The notes beneath the pieces were generated by a model. The model was not told the DNA's origin and did not search any database. It worked only from the letters and a program-made list of their open reading frames with translations. The position numbers and the translations under genes were made by a program. This document shows positions 1 through 6,683 of a DNA stretch of 7,360 nucleotides, piece by piece (the stretch's first letter is position 1; every line of letters starts with the position of its first letter). The DNA comes from Flavobacteriaceae bacterium (GTDB lineage Bacteria; Bacteroidota; Bacteroidia; Flavobacteriales; Flavobacteriaceae), in NCBI GenBank assembly GCA_947472705.1, contig CANJDA010000110.1, forward strand, positions 1-7,360. The letters are read 5' to 3'.

Positions 1-23
1 ATTAATAGTAGTGGTTTTTTCAT
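1..23 (-). CDS. Possible first codons of a leftward (divergent) gene, cut by the window edge
   Basis: On the minus strand an ATG at 23-21 follows an A-rich leader (CCAAAAAAAATG) and reads M-K-K-P-L-L-L before the window ends. This is the usual look of the start of a signal peptide or membrane segment in Flavobacteriia, and the position, divergent from the gene that starts at 133, is a normal place for a start. Only seven codons are visible, so neither product nor reality can be confirmed. A T-rich stretch ending in TTTG (about 54-62, minus strand) might be part of its promoter, but no clean TAnnTTTG box is present. Confidence 0.35.
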
Positions 24-132
24 TTTTTTTGGTTTTTAGGTCTCGAAAGTAGCAAAAAAAAATTAGTGATAAAATTTATTATGCTTAATTTTCATATTAG
101 GATTGCGTAATTGTTATGCTTTATTTTGCAAA

Positions 133-1050
133 ATGAATTTTACTCCCCAAAAAAAGATTTTAACCTTTACAGTCAAGCTCTTGATTGTATCGGCTGCCTT
201 TTATTTTATCTATAATCAACTCGTTACTAATGACAAATTAGATTGGACAAAATTCACATCATTACTTAAAGAAAAACAATCAATTCTTGGCATTTTATTC
301 TTACTTTCTTTTAGCGTTGTGAATCGTTATCTCGAAATTCTGAAATGGCAAAACTTAGTTTCTATTCTCAAACCAATAACTGTTGGCGAAGCTACTAAGC
401 AAGTTTTAGCGGCATTAACCGCCGGAATTTTTACCCCAAACGGTCTTGGAGAATACGCCGGCAAAGCGCTTTATTTTGAAAAAATAAAAACCAAAAAAAT
501 CATTTTCCTAAACCTCATCTGCAACTGTATTCAAATGCTATTAACCATCTTTTTTGGTGCCATCGGATTATTAATTCTCGGCTATTGGAAATGGGCATTT
601 TCTATCTTCTCTTTGTCTATTATCTTTTGTATTGTTTCTTTTCTATCCAAAAACATCAAAATAAAAGGCTACTCCATCCAAAAACTAATTCACAAAATCA
701 ACGAAATTCCAAAACCCATCCACCAAAAAAACATATTACTTGGAACACTCCGCTATTTGGTCTTTTCACATCAATACTATTTTTTATTTCTCGCTTTTAA
801 TGTAGATTTACCCTATCTAACGATGATGGCAACTATAGCCACCGTATATTTTTTGGCCTCTTCTTTACCAAGCTTTCAGTTCTTGGATTTTGCCATAAAA
901 GGAAGCATGGCCGTTTTTTTCTTCGGAAAATTAGGAGTGAATGAGTGGATTGTTGTGTTTATTTCCATGCTGATGTGGTTTTTAAACGTAGTGTTACCTG
1001 TTGTCATCGGAAGTTATTATGTACTTAAATTCAAACCAAAATGGAAATAA
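133..1050 (+). CDS. Multi-pass membrane protein, lysylphosphatidylglycerol synthase TM / flippase-like family (UPF0104-like)
   Basis: This is an integral inner-membrane protein of 305 residues. Hydrophobic segments lie at about 11-29, 50-63, 88-100, 125-150, 155-172, 203-222, 228-245 and 272-298. The short motif TPNGLGEY at 101-108 and the later P-S-F-Q-F-L-D-F-A-I-K-G stretch at 246-257 fit the conserved polar spots of the lysylphosphatidylglycerol-synthase transmembrane family (Pfam family PF03706, from memory). It lacks the soluble C-terminal aminoacyl-transfer domain of true MprF, so it is not an MprF enzyme. Members of this family often sit beside glycosyltransferases and are thought to handle lipid-linked substrates, which matches the glycosyltransferase whose start overlaps its last 10 bases. 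I chose ATG at 133. A TTG ten codons upstream (103) keeps the frame open but would add a non-hydrophobic, cysteine-bearing lead unlike the family. The exact substrate is unknown. Confidence 0.8.
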   Translation: MNFTPQKKILTFTVKLLIVSAAFYFIYNQLVTNDKLDWTKFTSLLKEKQSILGILFLLSFSVVNRYLEILKWQNLVSILKPITVGEATKQVLAALTAGIFTPNGLGEYAGKALYFEKIKTKKIIFLNLICNCIQMLLTIFFGAIGLLILGYWKWAFSIFSLSIIFCIVSFLSKNIKIKGYSIQKLIHKINEIPKPIHQKNILLGTLRYLVFSHQYYFLFLAFNVDLPYLTMMATIATVYFLASSLPSFQFLDFAIKGSMAVFFFGKLGVNEWIVVFISMLMWFLNVVLPVVIGSYYVLKFKPKWK

Positions 1051-2174
1051 TTACCCTCTCTTTTTACTTGATTTTATTAGTTTATTTTCTTTATATACTC
1101 CAATTAATAGCTGGATTTAAAAAAGTAAAATCATTTGTAAGAACTGAAATTATTCCCAAAACAGCCTTTACGATTGTTGTTCCTTTTCGCAATGAAGCCA
1201 AGAACCTTCCTAAACTTTTACAATCCTTCTCTAAACTAAATTATCCTCGCGAATTAATTGAAATCATTATGGTAGATGATTTTTCTACCGATACTTCAGA
1301 ACGCATTTGCATTCAATGGCGCATTCAACACGATGATATTGACACCACTCTTTTGGAAAATTTACGTCTAACTAATTCTCCAAAAAAAGATGCCATTGCC
1401 CGAGCCATGCCCATAGCCAAACACGATTGGATTATTACCACCGATGGAGATTGTACCGTGCCAAAAAATTGGTTGCTCACTATCGATAATTACATACAAA
1501 CACACCAGCCCGAAATGATTGTTGGAGCTGTAGTTTATAAAACCAAAAACAACTGGTTTCACCACTTTCAACAAATGGATTTGCTGAGCTTACAGGGCGC
1601 CACTATAGGAAGCTTTGGTATTGGCATACCCTTTATGTGCAATGGTGCTAATTTTGCCTATACCAAAAAGTTGTTTTTAGAATTAGAGGGTTTCAACGGC
1701 AACGATAAAATAGCCAGTGGCGATGATGTGTTCTTGTTGCAAAAAGCGGTAGCCAAAGTGCCCGAAAAAGTACATTATCTAAAAAACACCAAAACCATCG
1801 TACAAACTAAACCCGAAAACGATTTGTACAAACTCTTTATGCAACGTGTGCGTTGGGCCAGTAAAACAACAGGCTATCAAAGTGGCTATGCCAAACTTTT
1901 AGCCATTATTGTTTTGCTGATGAACCTGAGTTTGGTTGTTGGCTTCTGGTTAATGGTTGAAGGAAAATTACATTGGAGTACTCTACTCAAACTGTTTTTA
2001 ATCAAATATGTAGTCGATTATGTCTTATTGTATAAAGCTAATAGTTATTTACTAAAAGGTAAATGGTTATTACCAATAGCAAGTAGTATTATCTATCCTT
2101 TCTTTTCTTCTCTCGTTGGCCTTTATTCGCTTTTTGGAAGCTTTTCCTGGAAAGGGAGAAAGTTTTCTAACTAG
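1041..2174 (+). CDS. Membrane-anchored family 2 glycosyltransferase
   Basis: This 377-residue protein is probably a processive-type inverting GT-A glycosyltransferase at the inner membrane with its catalytic face in the cytoplasm. It has an N-terminal membrane segment (about 5-26), then the GT2 core. The core shows VVPFRNEAKNL at 46-56, the nucleotide-binding VDD at 78-80, the metal-binding TDGD at 134-137 (DxD-like), GDD at 227-229 (catalytic-base region) and Q-R-V-R-W at 268-272, a match to QxxRW. Three C-terminal hydrophobic segments follow (about 286-306, 314-332, 342-366). All expected catalytic motifs are present, so it should be active. The ATG lies inside the last codons of the preceding flippase-like gene (ATGGAAATAA), which implies translational coupling and one transcript. 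The sugar donor and acceptor cannot be read from sequence; a lipid or surface polysaccharide is the likely acceptor. Its TAG stop overlaps the structured element that begins at 2173. Confidence 0.9.
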   Translation: MEIITLSFYLILLVYFLYILQLIAGFKKVKSFVRTEIIPKTAFTIVVPFRNEAKNLPKLLQSFSKLNYPRELIEIIMVDDFSTDTSERICIQWRIQHDDIDTTLLENLRLTNSPKKDAIARAMPIAKHDWIITTDGDCTVPKNWLLTIDNYIQTHQPEMIVGAVVYKTKNNWFHHFQQMDLLSLQGATIGSFGIGIPFMCNGANFAYTKKLFLELEGFNGNDKIASGDDVFLLQKAVAKVPEKVHYLKNTKTIVQTKPENDLYKLFMQRVRWASKTTGYQSGYAKLLAIIVLLMNLSLVVGFWLMVEGKLHWSTLLKLFLIKYVVDYVLLYKANSYLLKGKWLLPIASSIIYPFFSSLVGLYSLFGSFSWKGRKFSN

Positions 2175-2240
2175 CCCCGGTTGAAACGGCATCCTTTTTC
2201 TTGTCAAAGAAAAAGATATAGTGGAAGACGGGAAAAAGCT
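2173..2240 (+). ncRNA. Structured repeat-like element at a convergent gene junction (Flavo-1-like candidate)
   Basis: The element begins on the last two bases of the glycosyltransferase stop codon and ends ten bases before the stop of the opposing lipoprotein gene. Nested pairing is visible: AGC (2173-2175) with GCT (2238-2240), CCCG (2176-2179) with CGGG (2229-2232), AT (2191-2192) with AT (2216-2217), and a perfect nine-pair hairpin, CTTTTTCTT (2194-2202) with AAGAAAAAG (2207-2215), around the loop GTCA. The flanking phrases AGCCCCG, CGGCATCC, GATATAG and GACGGG are ones I recall from a recurrent element found behind genes across Flavobacteriia. It may correspond to the Rfam Flavo-1 RNA motif, but that link is from memory. 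There is no long T tract after the stem on either strand, so it is not a plain intrinsic terminator, though termination or 3'-end protection for one or both genes is plausible. The strand is assigned only because it follows the rightward operon. Confidence 0.55.
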
Positions 2241-2249
2241 ACTGAAAAT

Positions 2250-2726
2250 TTACTCCGATTTAATAATCACTGGCAACACAAACTGTGTCTTAACAGGCAT
2301 CCCTCTTTTAATCGCCGGATTCACCTTTGGAAAATCAATCAACCGAGCGTGAAGAATGCTGTCTATTTTAATAGTATCATAAGCCACAGAATCTTTTGGG
2401 AATTGCGGTTCAAAAGTTAAATTAGCATCAGGGAAAATGGTGACTTTGACTTCTATAGTATCCAATTGTGGGAATAACGTTGACAAGGTGTCTATCGCTA
2501 GTTTTTGCTCAATAGCAGCTTGCATAAAATCAAAAAAACATTGCTTACGTTGCGCTACATCAGTCAGTTTTTCACAATCGGCCACCGAAGGATATTCATC
2601 CACTTCTTGCCAGTTGATTTCTTTCAGTTGCTTGTTTAACAACTCTTGTTCAGAAGGAACTTTCTTCTCAAAATATTGACAAGATTGTAAAAGAATAACA
2701 CCCAGTATTGCGAAAAATCTTTTCAA
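2250..2726 (-). CDS. Small lipoprotein with a TonB C-terminal-like domain
   Basis: This 158-residue protein has a short signal peptide, KRFFAILGVILLQS, ending in a lipobox-like LLQSC, so C16 would be lipidated and the protein held at a membrane facing the periplasm. The rest resembles the C-terminal domain of Bacteroidota TonB-like proteins: YPSVADCEK (45-53), a KQCF segment (61-64), a central beta-rich part (about 88-107), and the closing stretch 132-153 whose core is FPKVNPAIKRGMPV followed by a hydrophobic strand. C51 and C63 could form a disulfide. It lacks the N-terminal membrane helix and the Pro/Lys spacer of true TonB, so it is unlikely to energise outer-membrane transport alone. The start appears to be TTG at 2726, because the codon pair before it is CTA preceded by TAA, and the next in-frame ATG (codon 68) would remove the signal peptide. 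It follows the small secreted protein in the same frame with only three bases between them, which suggests co-translation. Confidence 0.75.
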   Translation of the reverse strand: MKRFFAILGVILLQSCQYFEKKVPSEQELLNKQLKEINWQEVDEYPSVADCEKLTDVAQRKQCFFDFMQAAIEQKLAIDTLSTLFPQLDTIEVKVTIFPDANLTFEPQFPKDSVAYDTIKIDSILHARLIDFPKVNPAIKRGMPVKTQFVLPVIIKSE

Positions 2727-2729
2727 TAG

Positions 2730-3104
2730 TTAGTGTTTTTTGGATTGTAAATAATCAGCATAGCTCTTGTCAAGCCATTCCTGTTTGGTACGCAATGATT
2801 CTTCTTTTTGGTCTTTATACAATAGCCCCAGCTTTTCAGAATAGGCCGCAATTTTAATGGTATAAGTATAAAACTCTTCTTTGGTAAGGGTTACATTCGG
2901 GTCTTTTTGCTTTTGAAAAAACTCAAAAAATAAGGCATCAAACTCTTTTTTATCATAGGCTTGTGCTTCTCTTTTATACTTTTTATAAAGCGCTTCTTTC
3001 TGTTGACTGTCGGGGTCATTAGCCGTTTTATTCTGAGCAAAAACAACACAAGTCAATATCAAAAACAAAAAAGTAAAAAAAAGGGATTGCGTATTTTTCT
3101 TCAT
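2730..3104 (-). CDS. Small secreted helical protein of unknown function
   Basis: I do not recognise a family. The 124-residue product starts with a Sec signal peptide (MKKNTQSLFF followed by a hydrophobic run to about 22) with likely cleavage after V-F-A, leaving Q24 as the first mature residue. The mature part, about 100 residues, is highly charged, rich in Lys, Glu, Asp and aromatics, without cysteines, and looks almost wholly alpha-helical, for example around 36-66 and 75-115. I chose ATG at 3104. A possible start 39 codons upstream (3221) would place the signal peptide internally and would run through the terminator of the preceding gene. The gene is the first of a two-gene unit with the TonB-C-like lipoprotein, so the two may work together in the periplasm, but nothing in the sequence shows how. 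Confidence 0.7.
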   Translation of the reverse strand: MKKNTQSLFFTFLFLILTCVVFAQNKTANDPDSQQKEALYKKYKREAQAYDKKEFDALFFEFFQKQKDPNVTLTKEEFYTYTIKIAAYSEKLGLLYKDQKEESLRTKQEWLDKSYADYLQSKKH

Positions 3105-3128
3105 TAAGGCTATTTGTTTTAATAGTTT

Positions 3129-3136
3129 CAAAAATA
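3129..3136 (-). promoter_or_regulatory. Candidate -7 box for the secreted-protein/lipoprotein pair
   Basis: The minus strand reads TATTTTTG here, an exact match to the Bacteroidota -7 consensus TAnnTTTG. It is placed so that transcription would start roughly 15-20 bases before the ATG at 3104. No good TTG -33 box is present at the usual spacing, and AT-rich DNA produces such matches by chance, so this is a tentative call. A promoter in this interval is expected anyway because a strong terminator lies just upstream. Confidence 0.4.
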
Positions 3137-3165
3137 AGAAATTATATTGACTAGCTCTGAGGTTT

Positions 3166-3206
3166 ATAAAAAAAAGAAAGCTCCCAAAATCTGGAAGCTT
3201 TCTTTG
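3166..3206 (-). terminator. Intrinsic terminator of the T9SS adhesin-like gene
   Basis: On the minus strand a perfect ten-pair stem, AAAGAAAGCT with AGCTTTCTTT (plus-strand arms 3196-3205 and 3173-3182), encloses a short G/C step and an A/T-rich loop. It is followed by an unbroken T run (eight A on the plus strand, 3168-3175, partly shared with the stem). It begins 17 bases after the stop codon at 3223, the standard arrangement for a rho-independent terminator, and separates the large gene from the two small genes downstream. Confidence 0.9.
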
Positions 3207-3222
3207 TATAATTTGTTTCAAA

Positions 3223-6200
3223 TTAATCTACTACCACTTTCTTAAGGGCTTTTTGATTGCTATCATTGGTAACTTCAAGAAGATACATTCCTTTAGCCAC
3301 TAAAGATAAATCAAGTGATTGTGTATCTGCTTGGCTTGTTGGTTTTTGAACCAAAATTATTTTGCCTAAAACATCATAAAGTACTACACTCGAAATAGTT
3401 CCATGATCTTTTAAAGAGATAGTCAATACATCGGTAACCGGATTAGGATAGCATACAAAATCTCCATTATCAAATTCGCCAACTGCCAATTGTGCTACAA
3501 ATTGGGTGTTAAAGGTATTGGTAATAATTGCCGGATTGTAGTCAAAATAAATAGACGCTGTATTAGGAATTATATCACCAATAGCATAACCAGCCTTTGG
3601 TTTCACTTTGAATGAAATATAACCTTTTCCTGTATTTGAATTAGCTATTGAAGGCGGCAATTGAATATTATCAAAACTCCATGCTAAATTATTGTTTACT
3701 CTATCCATAGTATAAATAGTACTTGCGCTAATCATCTTGATAGAAGTTTCATCTAATTTATCATCTAATACATCAAAAACTTTAACATTGATAGCACTTG
3801 CCGAACCTGTATTTTCAAATCGAATGGTATAGTGTAAATAATCATTTGAAGTAAACGAAGAATATAAAATTTGTTCACCATGCGACTCCATTTTGTCATT
3901 AGGGTCATATGAACCTATAATTATTTGCGTATTTGAAGCTGAGTTATTTCCAGGAACAACATCTCCGGCTAATGGTGCTATTGATGCTGAATTGGTTAAC
4001 AAACCTCCTATTGTTACCGTTGGAATAGTTGGGACTTGCATTGCTACAGTCATAGTTCTAGTTTCAAATGGTAATAAGTTGGTGAAATTATATGTAAACC
4101 CGTTAGCTGTTGGGGTTGTTCCTGTTTGTGTATTTCCAGTAATGGTAACCAAAGCATCTTTGGTAAAGGTTACTGTTCCCGAAGCAATAGTTTGGTTTCC
4201 GTTATTAGTATAAATGATTTTGTTTTCATAGGTAAATCCTGGTCTAGGCGCATTAACCGGAACAATATTAACGGCTAAATCATTATACGATTGTACTACC
4301 GTTATTGGGAAATTATAAAGCAACATTCCGCCACCATTGATAACACTAACATTGGAATAAGAGGAAGTAGAAAGATTGTAAAGTGCTGCATAATTAGGAT
4401 CTATTGCATAGGTAAGATCATAAGAATTTGAAACATTACCGTCATATATATTATAAACTCCAGAAGGTGAAATAATATTATGAACATTACCGTTGTCATT
4501 TATTTCATAAGTAAATTGACCTAAAGGGAAATTCTGCTCACCAATATCTTGAGAACCATTATTATTAGAATCTAAAAATGCATTTAATCGCAATCCAGAA
4601 CAATCTATAGCTCCTACAGAAGAACTTAATTCTGTAATTCTAATAAAGCCACTTTGATTACTATAATTAGTAACCATAATGATATAGTATTGTCCTGCAA
4701 GTGCTCCAGTTATAGTTGGATATTCAATTGCCGCAGCAGAATAACTACAACTTACTATAGTACTATCTGTTAATTGCCCACTACATGGAGTTACCGGGTT
4801 AGTGAAAGGTCCATAAACTATAAAGTCGACATCTTGTTGAATGCCATTGAAAGCGATAGATGAGTTTTGTTCGATCATTAAGTTTATCGTTCCATTATTG
4901 CTTACTGGTAAATAAAACCAAGTTGGGTTAGGCTGAGAGAATAAACACCCATAACTATTACCTACTTCAGCTGGAATATTTTGACTTGTATTTGCAAAAG
5001 GAACTCCTAAAGCATTACAAAGTGAGTTGGCCTGATCACAAACAAAGGCTAAATTACATACTGCAAAAGCTCTTGCTTGGAACGTATAAATGATGTCACA
5101 AGAGTTAGGAACAATCTCTCTAACAAAAATGGAAGTTATAGGTGATTGAACCCCAACAGTAAAGCTCGACGCATTAGTGATTGGCACTATTTGATATTGA
5201 GCATTTGACAAAGCTGTATAATATTCCAACGTATTACTAGAGTTTATCTGTGCTTGTATAGTAGTCAAATCAAAGGTAACAACACTATCATTATTATCAT
5301 CGCATTGATCCATATTGGATAATGTAATGGTATTTGGTTCTACAGTATCAATAACAAGAGCAAAAGGAAAAACTTGATATTCTTGATTGGTATTGTTTTC
5401 AAGACGAGCATAAATTATTTGATTGGAAGCCGCAGTACAATAAACTGTTGCATTAATAATTGGTGCTAGTCCTGTCTCGGCAGCAGCTTGTGATGTATAA
5501 TAAGTAACCGTATAATCTGCTGGATTTAATGTCCCTAAAATGTTAGGAGTATTTATTTCTAAATTAAAACATGCTTGGCCATTACTCTCGCATTGTGATA
5601 GGTTTACGGGTTGTCCTGGTTGCGGTGAACAAGTTGGAGTTATAAACGTAATCCATTCGGAATTGCTACTTGACCCTGAATTTCCGCAATTTGCAGTCAC
5701 TACAAAAGTATAAGTGGCACCACAAAGCAGGTTCGGAATAGTAACATTACTAACTTGAGTGGTTATTGTTTGATACGCTCCTCCATTAACGGAATACATA
5801 ACAACATATAATTGTGCTCCTGCACTAGCTGTCCAATCAAGAAGTACCGAATCCGAAGTAGGGCTTGAGATACTCAATCCTGTTGGAGCAGGACAATTTG
5901 GATTTTGACAATCTGTCGTCACTAACTCAATAATTCCTATAGAAGAACATCCTGTTTGTGTATCGGTTGCTCTATAATACACTGACGGTTGTGCTGGTGC
6001 AGCAATTGAACTCACATAACAACTTGGATCTGCAATTTGATTCATATTTGCTTGTGCGTCAGCCATTGTTTCAAAATAAGTATTGAATGCTCCAGGGGGT
6101 GCATCAACTATTAAATTCCAACATTGAAAGTTATTGGAACAATTTGTAACTACCTGATCAGGAACAGGTGGCGCCCAAAGAACATTTAACTGATAAGTTA

Positions 6201-6513
6201 TAACTTGTACAGCATTTGAAGATACAGTAACAACTCTTGCATAAAGTGTTTGATTTAATGTTATATTAAAATAAGGACTTGATAGTGGATTGGCACCCGT
6301 TTGAGCCTCTGTTAATGTCTCATGATGTGTGATTACATAATCATTTGAATTCAAATTCCCTAATATCTCATAGCTGATTTCGTCAAGATAAAAAGCAGCA
6401 AATCCATCATTATTGTCATCACACACCCAATTGAATTGTGATGGTTGGTTGAATGTTTGTGCAAAAATAATGGATGAATAAATGCAACAAATAAAGAGTA
6501 GTACTTTTTTCAT
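3223..6513 (-). CDS. Large T9SS-exported, adhesin-like surface protein with FN3 and SYDPNDK regions
   Basis: This 1096-residue protein is predicted to cross the inner membrane by Sec and the outer membrane by the type IX system. The signal peptide is MKKVLLFICCIYSSIIFA, cleaved before Q19. Next come repeated beta-rich units with a C-DDNNDG/S start and an A(D)AQ/YYT middle: about 29-112, a divergent unit at 124-200, then about 303-388 and 398-487. A fibronectin type III-like domain sits between them (about 207-295). Residues 488-638 form a cysteine-containing sandwich-like module (PTWFY, DVDFIVYGPF, YYIIMVTNYSNQ). Residues 639-740 look like a prealbumin/SdrD-type segment (FLDSNNNGSQD). About 743-865 is DUF11-like, and 866-1005 holds SYDPNDK and IYFDYNPAI, usual just before a sorting domain. 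The type A C-terminal sorting domain is about 1012-1096 (YPNPVTD, YDVLGK, KGMYLLEV, KKVVVD). No catalytic domain is visible, so adhesion or surface structure is the likely role. ATG at 6513 is chosen because the reading-frame extension to 6573 precedes the signal peptide. Confidence 0.9.
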   Translation of the reverse strand: MKKVLLFICCIYSSIIFAQTFNQPSQFNWVCDDNNDGFAAFYLDEISYEILGNLNSNDYVITHHETLTEAQTGANPLSSPYFNITLNQTLYARVVTVSSNAVQVITYQLNVLWAPPVPDQVVTNCSNNFQCWNLIVDAPPGAFNTYFETMADAQANMNQIADPSCYVSSIAAPAQPSVYYRATDTQTGCSSIGIIELVTTDCQNPNCPAPTGLSISSPTSDSVLLDWTASAGAQLYVVMYSVNGGAYQTITTQVSNVTIPNLLCGATYTFVVTANCGNSGSSSNSEWITFITPTCSPQPGQPVNLSQCESNGQACFNLEINTPNILGTLNPADYTVTYYTSQAAAETGLAPIINATVYCTAASNQIIYARLENNTNQEYQVFPFALVIDTVEPNTITLSNMDQCDDNNDSVVTFDLTTIQAQINSSNTLEYYTALSNAQYQIVPITNASSFTVGVQSPITSIFVREIVPNSCDIIYTFQARAFAVCNLAFVCDQANSLCNALGVPFANTSQNIPAEVGNSYGCLFSQPNPTWFYLPVSNNGTINLMIEQNSSIAFNGIQQDVDFIVYGPFTNPVTPCSGQLTDSTIVSCSYSAAAIEYPTITGALAGQYYIIMVTNYSNQSGFIRITELSSSVGAIDCSGLRLNAFLDSNNNGSQDIGEQNFPLGQFTYEINDNGNVHNIISPSGVYNIYDGNVSNSYDLTYAIDPNYAALYNLSTSSYSNVSVINGGGMLLYNFPITVVQSYNDLAVNIVPVNAPRPGFTYENKIIYTNNGNQTIASGTVTFTKDALVTITGNTQTGTTPTANGFTYNFTNLLPFETRTMTVAMQVPTIPTVTIGGLLTNSASIAPLAGDVVPGNNSASNTQIIIGSYDPNDKMESHGEQILYSSFTSNDYLHYTIRFENTGSASAINVKVFDVLDDKLDETSIKMISASTIYTMDRVNNNLAWSFDNIQLPPSIANSNTGKGYISFKVKPKAGYAIGDIIPNTASIYFDYNPAIITNTFNTQFVAQLAVGEFDNGDFVCYPNPVTDVLTISLKDHGTISSVVLYDVLGKIILVQKPTSQADTQSLDLSLVAKGMYLLEVTNDSNQKALKKVVVD

Positions 6514-6551
6514 ATAGCTGTTGTTTTTGATTGATTTTACATAAATGCAAC

Positions 6552-6559
6552 GCAAGATA
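6552..6559 (-). promoter_or_regulatory. Weak candidate -7 box for the T9SS gene
   Basis: The minus strand reads TATCTTGC, which resembles the Bacteroidota -7 box TAnnTTTG with one T missing. It would give a leader of about 30 bases before the ATG at 6513. The nearest upstream TTG triplets are spaced either too close or too far for a proper -33 box, so only position supports the call. Confidence 0.3.
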
Positions 6560-6602
6560 CAAATTTTCAGCAAATTAAATAAAAAGCAAAATGGCTATAA
6601 AG

Positions 6603-6637
6603 CAAAAAAGCCATCCACAATAAAGTGGAAAGCTTTT
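6603..6637 (-). terminator. Orphan terminator-like hairpin between the tRNA and the T9SS gene
   Basis: On the minus strand AAAAGC and TCCAC pair with GTGGA and GCTTTT (plus-strand arms 6606-6611, 6614-6618, 6625-6629 and 6632-6637). They are separated by a symmetric two-by-two internal loop and close on a six-base loop, followed by a T run (plus-strand A at 6604-6609). It has the form of an intrinsic terminator for leftward transcription, yet no gene lies directly before it: the tRNA already has its own terminator at 6719-6748. It could be a backup that keeps read-through from entering the T9SS gene, or the end of a small unannotated transcript. Confidence 0.6.
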
Positions 6638-6660
6638 CATTGGTCTAACTACTAAACCGA

Positions 6661-6683
6661 GCTACGAGTTACAAAGTCGTAGC
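6661..6683. repeat. REP-like palindromic hairpin
   Basis: GCTACGA (6661-6667) and TCGTAGC (6677-6683) form a perfect seven-pair inverted repeat around the nine-base loop GTTACAAAG. The TTACAAA core with a G/C-richer stem recalls short repeated hairpins (REP elements tied to RAYT transposases) that I remember from Bacteroidota genomes, where the typical form is an outer stem around TACAAA. The closing G-G mismatch here suggests a decayed copy. With one copy in view I cannot show that it is repeated. Confidence 0.45.

Noticed and set aside
123..129. TATTTTGC as a promoter -7 box for the rightward pair
   Set aside because: It is one T short of TAnnTTTG and lies four bases from the ATG, so transcription would start at or inside the gene.
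103..132. TTG start ten codons before the flippase-like ATG
   Set aside because: The extra residues (RNCYALFCK) are not conserved-looking, and the ATG at 133 leads straight into a normal Lys-rich N-terminus and the first membrane segment.
585..800. Second-frame open frame inside the flippase-like gene
   Set aside because: It overlaps conserved membrane segments of the real gene and shows no independent features.
1368..1574. Minus-strand open frame inside the glycosyltransferase gene
   Set aside because: It is antisense to the catalytic TDGD region, and its composition is explained by the coding strand.
2181..2679. Open frames on the plus strand opposite the lipoprotein gene
   Set aside because: Their translations have no domain or signal features and are antisense to a gene with a clear lipobox and TonB-C-like ending.
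3893..4213. Plus-strand open frame inside the T9SS gene
   Set aside because: It is a shadow of Thr/Val/Asn-rich repeat coding; no start context or recognisable product.
6514..6573. Upstream extension of the T9SS gene by 20 codons
   Set aside because: It would put a cysteine- and lysine-containing lead before a complete signal peptide; the MKK start at 6513 is the standard form.
6640..6672. tRNA-like 5' half (TCGTAGCTCGG...AGTTAGA on the minus strand) as a tRNA remnant or attachment site
   Set aside because: It resembles a D arm, but the D stem does not close, no matching 3' acceptor or T arm follows, and part of it is better explained by the seven-pair hairpin.
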